From Smittium mucronatum (taxonomy: Eukaryota > Kickxellomycota > Harpellomycetes > Harpellales > Legeriomycetaceae), in NCBI GenBank assembly GCA_001953115.1, contig LSSL01001231.1:1-22823 (forward strand): DNA of 22,823 nucleotides. Reading direction: 5' to 3'. Both the position numbers and the translations under genes were made by a program. This document shows, piece by piece, positions 22,306 through 22,823 of the stretch (its first letter is position 1; every line of letters begins with the position of its first letter). Below the pieces are notes generated by a model that made no database searches, was not told where the DNA came from, and was given only the letters and a program-made list of their open reading frames with translations.

Positions 22306-22320
22306 TTACTACTACTACTA
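22306..22320 (+). repeat. short (ACT)n microsatellite
   Basis: ATTACTACTACTACTA gives about five trinucleotide units, in the upstream region of the partial CDS. Confidence 0.6.
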
Positions 22321-22551
22321 TATTACGTTGTTTTTACCAATACCACCCATCCTTTTCTCATTAAAGCAGCCCCCCATCCGCCAAAACAAATAAATAACAT
22401 ATTTCAAGCCCCTCCCTCGCCCACGCACAAGCACAAGCACAAAAAAAAAAAAAAAAAAAGAAAGTGTAAAAGAATAATCCAATCCTCATTGTAGGAGAAT
22501 AAAATTAAAGCAAAGATCTTGCTATACCCACCCACCAAAGGAAAAAAAAAA
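22320..22551 (+). promoter_or_regulatory. C-rich then A-rich leader before the 3' CDS
   Basis: The 120 bases from 22321 hold far more C than G (21 against 5, then 23 against 5), with C-rich blocks at 22365-22380 and 22407-22440, then an A19 run and an A-rich stretch up to the ATG. Pyrimidine-rich and A-rich leaders of this kind are common before fungal genes. A TAG at 22492-22494 after a pyrimidine-rich stretch is either the in-frame stop upstream of the ATG or an intron acceptor in the leader. Confidence 0.35.
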
Positions 22552-22823
22552 ATGATGAAAAGTTTCAATCCATTTAAAACCAAGCCGGTCAATCCTCAGA
22601 TAGAAAAAGTAATTGAAGATGACAATTGCACCGAGATTCCTATTCTTGAGGCCGACCATAGTGCGTACGACCGAGTAGATGATCCGATAAGCGACGAGGA
22701 ATTCCAACTTATATCCGAAATAATCGTGGGCCGCCAAACTCTAACGGACAATCTGCCGGTCGAAGACGTATCGAACGGGAACGCTACGCTGTTTGAGCCC
22801 GAGGAATGGTTCAGCGACCACTG
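22552..22823 (+). CDS. acidic protein N-terminus, partial at window end
   Basis: An ATG-ATG pair in an A-rich context opens a frame of 90 codons plus two bases that runs off the end without a stop. It begins MMKSFNPFKTKPVNPQ and contains VDDPISDEEFQLISEII and FEPEEWFSDH. The visible part has 21 Asp/Glu against 6 Lys/Arg, so it is strongly acidic and looks like the flexible N-terminus of an intracellular protein. There is no signal peptide or membrane segment. About half of its codons end in G or C (48 of 90), well above the surrounding DNA, which supports real coding. The frame is open back to a TAG at 22492, so 22552 is the first Met if there is no upstream exon; a splice acceptor at that TAG would extend it. 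I do not recognise the family. Confidence 0.65.
   Translation, partial: MMKSFNPFKTKPVNPQIEKVIEDDNCTEIPILEADHSAYDRVDDPISDEEFQLISEIIVGRQTLTDNLPVEDVSNGNATLFEPEEWFSDH

Overview
The window is eukaryotic nuclear DNA. It has a spliced protein gene with GT-AG introns of 60-123 nt, remains of non-LTR retrotransposons with poly(A) tails, very AT-rich gene-free DNA with long A/T runs, and one assembly gap of 504 N. No tRNA, rRNA, CRISPR array or bacterial operon was seen. Short introns, an A-rich start context, very low GC between genes, and a B-box/DUF2009 protein fit an AT-rich lineage such as an early-diverging fungus. That placement is inference and weak, because the DUF2009 family also occurs in other eukaryotes.

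Layout. 1-5180 is AT-rich DNA without a supportable gene. 5183-6360 is a GC-richer patch holding two decayed minus-strand LINE 3' ends (about 5183-5500 and 6096-6360). The main gene lies at 9387-6912 on the minus strand: five exons and 710 residues, with an N-terminal B-box zinc finger followed by a DUF2009 domain interrupted by a low-complexity insert. 9388-11760 is intergenic, with two neighbouring hairpins and opposed G and C runs. 11770-13491 is a GC-richer block broken by the N gap (12261-12764). Its right part is the plus-strand 3' end of a LINE: a decayed C-terminal zinc knuckle, a 3' UTR, AATAAA and A17. 13507-15060 is AT-rich. 15073-15900 is a GC-richer island with a broken minus-strand reading frame of unknown family. 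15900-19300 is AT-rich again. From about 19.3 to 22.2 kb the plus strand is rich in G and poor in C and carries a 31-bp tandem array (20155-20371). The skew flips to C-rich at about 22.3 kb, just before an acidic open reading frame that starts at 22552 and runs off the window end.

The genes show no joint pathway. The best leads are the uncharacterised B-box/DUF2009 protein, the unidentified broken frame at 15 kb, the related LINE tails, and the helically phased 31-bp repeat. I found no convincing new multi-gene system.
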